DNA of 8,316 nt from Chloroflexota bacterium. GTDB lineage: Bacteria; Chloroflexota; Limnocylindria; Limnocylindrales; CSP1-4. The DNA lies in the NCBI GenBank assembly GCA_013696275.1, contig JACCYW010000058.1, positions 1 to 8,316 of the forward strand. The letters run 5' to 3'. A model generated the notes under the pieces. That model was not told the origin of the DNA. It made no database searches and saw only the letters and a program-made list of their open reading frames with translations. This document shows, in pieces, positions 5,708-8,316 of the stretch (position 1 is the first letter of the stretch; every line of letters starts with the position of its first letter). Position numbers and translations under genes: made by a program.

Positions 5708-8263
5708 TCACGACTCAGTGCTATCACCACTCTTGGTCTCCTCATCGCCCCAGTGTTGCGGCGGGTCCGTCGGGGCGCGTAGCGGCTCAGGGTCGGTCTT
5801 AGCTGCAGGCCTCGGATCCAACCCGCCGGTCGGTGCGTCGGTGTTCGCCTCCCCAGAGCTACCGGCATCGATGGTCCCGGTGCTCGGTGACGCTCCCAGC
5901 TCTCGACCGGCGTGTCCGGCCTGCCCGACTTGGGTGCCTGCCTCCACCGCCTGGCCGGGCTCCTGCGCGCCGGCGATGACGGACATCGCGGCCAGGATGC
6001 GCTCGGGCGTCGCCGGCAGGTCGTGGATCCACACGCCGGTCGCGTCGTGGATGGCCGCCACGACCGCCGGCGCTCCGACATCCATGGGCAGTTCACCAAC
6101 GCCCTTGGCGCCGTGCGGCACGCCGCTGAACGGGTCCTCCACCAGTATCGTATCGATACGCGGCGCATCGAGCGCGGTGGGGATCAGGTAAGTGGCCAGC
6201 CGGTCGTTGAGATATCGCCCGCCGTCCAGCTTCATCTCTTCGATGGTCGCGTAGCCGACGGCTTGGAGCGTGCCGCCCTCGACCTGCCCCTCGGCCAGCA
6301 GCGGATGGATGGCGTGGCCGATGTCATCGGCGGCGACGACCGAACGCACGCAGACCTCGCCGGTATCGAGGTCCACGTCCACTTCCGCCACCGCCGCCGC
6401 CCAGCCGTAGCAGGGATAGGCATCGCCGGTGTACGTCTCGTCGTCGAAGTGCACGCCCGGGTACGGCTCGAACGTCTGGTCGATGCGCAGCACGCCATGT
6501 CGGCGGGCGAAGGCGGCCGACGAATCGGCGAAGGTCTGGCTGGTCGACTCCTCCACCTGCTGGCGCAACCGGCGGGCGGCCTTGATGAGCAGGCCGCCCA
6601 CGACCATCGCCGTTCGTGATGCGACGGTGGGCCCGCTGTCGGGCACGACGGACGTGTCAGGAGCAGCTATCGCGACGTCCTCATAGGGCACGCCCAGCTC
6701 GGCTGCCACGAGCTGGGGGAAGATGGTCTTGGTGCCCTGGCCCATCTCTGTCGATGCGGCAAGGATGGTCACGCGCCCGTCCGCGCCGAGCTCCAGGCTG
6801 GCCACGCTGGCAAGCTTGACTTCGCCGCTGCCGGTGAACCCGGCGCCGTGCCATGCCAGCGCCAGGCCGATGCCGGAGGCGGACCGAGCGGTGCCTCGGA
6901 GGGCGCCGTCGGTCGAGACGCTGCGGCGCGCCCTGCCGTTTCGCTCGCGGACCTGCTCGAACTCGGCGGCCTCCACGGCCCGCTCCAGCACCTCCGATGC
7001 GCCCACGCTCTCATGCAGGATCTGGCCGGTCGGGGTGGTATCTGCCAGCCGGTAGATCCATGCGCGCCGCAGCTCCAGCGGCGACATGCCCAGCGCTTCC
7101 GCCGCGCGGTTCGCCTGCATCTCAGCCGCGAACTCCGACTGCGGCGCTCCGAAGCCCCGGAACGCGCCGTTGGGTGGCGTGTTCGTTGCCACCGCCCGAC
7201 CGCGGATGCGGACGTTGGCGCAGCGATAGGGTCCGCCCGCGTGGAGCGTGCCGCGCGAGAGGACCACCGGCGTAAGCGTGACGTACGCGCCGCCATCCAT
7301 GATGAGCTCGACATCCTGCGCGACGAGGGTCCCGTCGCGGTTCACGCCGGTCCGGTAGTGGATGACCGCCGGGTGGCGCTTGGTGGTGGCCGCGATGTCC
7401 TCGTGGCGTTCGTAGATCATCCGTACTGGCTTGCCGACTCGTTTGGCCAGCAGTGCCGCATGGATGGCCACGACCGACGGGTACTCCTCCTTGCCGCCGA
7501 AGCCGCCACCGGTCTCGGTCTGGATGACGACCGCCTGCGAGTCAGACAAGGCAAGAGCCCGCTTCAGCGCCTTGTGGACGTAGTAGGGGCACTGCAGCGA
7601 GCCGTGCACCGTGACACCACCATCTGCCCGCGGGACCGCGATGATGGCCTGGTTCTCGATGTAGAGCTGCTCCTGGTGACCGACCCGGTAGGTGCCTTCG
7701 ATGACCACCTCGGCACTGGCCATGGCGCCGTCGGGGTCGCCCCGACCGACTTCGAAGTGCGCGAACTCCTGGGTCGACTGGAGCGCATCGAAGACCGCCG
7801 GCAACGGTTCGGTACGGATGCGGATGCGGCTCTTCGCCTCACGCAGGGTGGTCCGATCGGCCGCCGCCAGGAGTGCCACGGGCTCGGCATGATGGCGGAT
7901 CTCGTCGGCCACCAGCGCCGGCTGGTCGTCCGAGATGAGGCTCACCACGTTCTCGCCCGGGATGTCGCTGGCCGTGACGAGGACCACCCTGGACCAGTCG
8001 AAGTCGGGCGCCAGTTCGATGGCCAGCAGGCGCGCGTGGGCTTCGGTCGAGCGGATGGTCGCCCCATACCAGGCGCCCGGAAACACAAGGTCGTCGGCGT
8101 AGCGCGCAGCACCGGTAAGCTTCTCGGGTCCTTCCCGCCGCAGTGGGAAGCTCCTGGCTCGCCCCACCGCTGGGCCATCAGGGGGAGAGATGACCGGATC
8201 GGGCGCGGGCGCATCCCGCTGGGGAAGCGCGATGCGCCTTCGAGGCCGTGTCGTGACCGTCAT
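5708..8263 (-). CDS. Xanthine dehydrogenase-family molybdopterin-binding large subunit
   Basis: This catalytic subunit hydroxylates a substrate carbon with water at a Mo-pterin cofactor. Numbering is from ATG 8263 (851 residues): the small-subunit-like domain spans about 45-150 (GPEKLTGAARYADDL), followed by the Mo-binding domains. Residues matching bovine xanthine oxidase are Q197 in GHQEQLYIE (Gln767), E259 in GGGFGGKE (Glu802), R369 in AFRGFGAPQ (Arg880) and catalytic E724 in KGVGEL (Glu1261); a pterin-contacting MGQG is at 507-510. The AYRCSFR loop of form I CO dehydrogenase is absent. Homology ends near 766; an 85-residue Gly/Ala/Pro/Thr/Glu-rich, probably disordered tail follows. The frame is open to the window edge, with a GTG at 8308 that would add 15 residues. 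I prefer the ATG because it opens a normal N-terminus, but no ribosome-binding site supports either. The [2Fe-2S] and FAD subunits follow on the same strand. Purine is the likeliest substrate; other aza-heterocycles or aldehydes are possible. Confidence 0.95.
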   Translation of the reverse strand: MTVTTRPRRRIALPQRDAPAPDPVISPPDGPAVGRARSFPLRREGPEKLTGAARYADDLVFPGAWYGATIRSTEAHARLLAIELAPDFDWSRVVLVTASDIPGENVVSLISDDQPALVADEIRHHAEPVALLAAADRTTLREAKSRIRIRTEPLPAVFDALQSTQEFAHFEVGRGDPDGAMASAEVVIEGTYRVGHQEQLYIENQAIIAVPRADGGVTVHGSLQCPYYVHKALKRALALSDSQAVVIQTETGGGFGGKEEYPSVVAIHAALLAKRVGKPVRMIYERHEDIAATTKRHPAVIHYRTGVNRDGTLVAQDVELIMDGGAYVTLTPVVLSRGTLHAGGPYRCANVRIRGRAVATNTPPNGAFRGFGAPQSEFAAEMQANRAAEALGMSPLELRRAWIYRLADTTPTGQILHESVGASEVLERAVEAAEFEQVRERNGRARRSVSTDGALRGTARSASGIGLALAWHGAGFTGSGEVKLASVASLELGADGRVTILAASTEMGQGTKTIFPQLVAAELGVPYEDVAIAAPDTSVVPDSGPTVASRTAMVVGGLLIKAARRLRQQVEESTSQTFADSSAAFARRHGVLRIDQTFEPYPGVHFDDETYTGDAYPCYGWAAAVAEVDVDLDTGEVCVRSVVAADDIGHAIHPLLAEGQVEGGTLQAVGYATIEEMKLDGGRYLNDRLATYLIPTALDAPRIDTILVEDPFSGVPHGAKGVGELPMDVGAPAVVAAIHDATGVWIHDLPATPERILAAMSVIAGAQEPGQAVEAGTQVGQAGHAGRELGASPSTGTIDAGSSGEANTDAPTGGLDPRPAAKTDPEPLRAPTDPPQHWGDEETKSGDSTES

Positions 8264-8316
8264 CGAGGGATGGTACTCGGCAGGTCGGGGACGATCCGAA
8301 CCGCCCACGTCGTGAC

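Noticed and set aside
6149..6160. 12-bp palindrome CGTATCGATACG
   Set aside because: Lies inside conserved large-subunit coding sequence (the RIDTIL segment) and is short enough to be chance; no regulatory context.
5401..6168. A 255-codon minus-strand frame running from inside the large-subunit gene into the antitoxin
   Set aside because: Its first two-thirds is an out-of-frame reading of the large subunit; only the last 78 codons (from 5637) are antitoxin-like.
5912..6619. A 235-codon plus-strand frame opposite the large hydroxylase subunit
   Set aside because: Mirror of the genuine coding strand with its active-site motifs; arginine/histidine-rich composition typical of shadow frames.

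Overview
The window is high-GC bacterial DNA read almost entirely from the minus strand. It holds five genes in tandem, all pointing leftward, with gaps of 24-28 bp wherever no debris intervenes, so they look like one transcription unit. Several of them start with GTG and most lack a strong Shine-Dalgarno sequence. GC content, codon use and gene set would fit Actinomycetota or Chloroflexota (for example soil or freshwater lineages), but nothing here fixes the phylum. I see no rRNA, tRNA, CRISPR array, insertion sequence or convincing plus-strand gene.

In transcription order (right to left) the layout is as follows. (1) The molybdopterin-binding large subunit of a xanthine dehydrogenase-family hydroxylase, about 8263-5708, with an unusual disordered C-terminal tail. 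(2) The remains of a vapBC toxin-antitoxin module, 5690-5203, with a frameshifted antitoxin and a toxin that has lost its middle. (3) The [2Fe-2S] subunit of the hydroxylase, 5191-4709. (4) A perfect 10-bp inverted repeat followed by the remains of a second, different vapBC-type module, 4705-4560. (5) The FAD subunit, 4557-3697. (6) Malate synthase A (aceB), 3672-2077. (7) Glycogen debranching enzyme glgX, from 2048 off the left end of the window.

The three hydroxylase subunits form one enzyme. Its large subunit keeps all four active-site residues of purine-oxidising xanthine dehydrogenases (Gln, Glu, Arg and the catalytic Glu) and lacks the CO-dehydrogenase active-site loop. aceB begins 24 bp after the FAD subunit. 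Purine breakdown through urate and allantoin yields glyoxylate, and malate synthase condenses glyoxylate with acetyl-CoA. The linkage therefore suggests a purine (or other N-heterocycle) catabolic operon that routes its glyoxylate into central carbon metabolism. glgX, a glycogen breakdown gene, follows closely but has no obvious link to that pathway.

The most unusual observation is that both junctions around the small [2Fe-2S] gene contain wreckage of toxin-antitoxin modules from different families. Each has lost the centre of the module, while the hydroxylase genes on either side remain intact.
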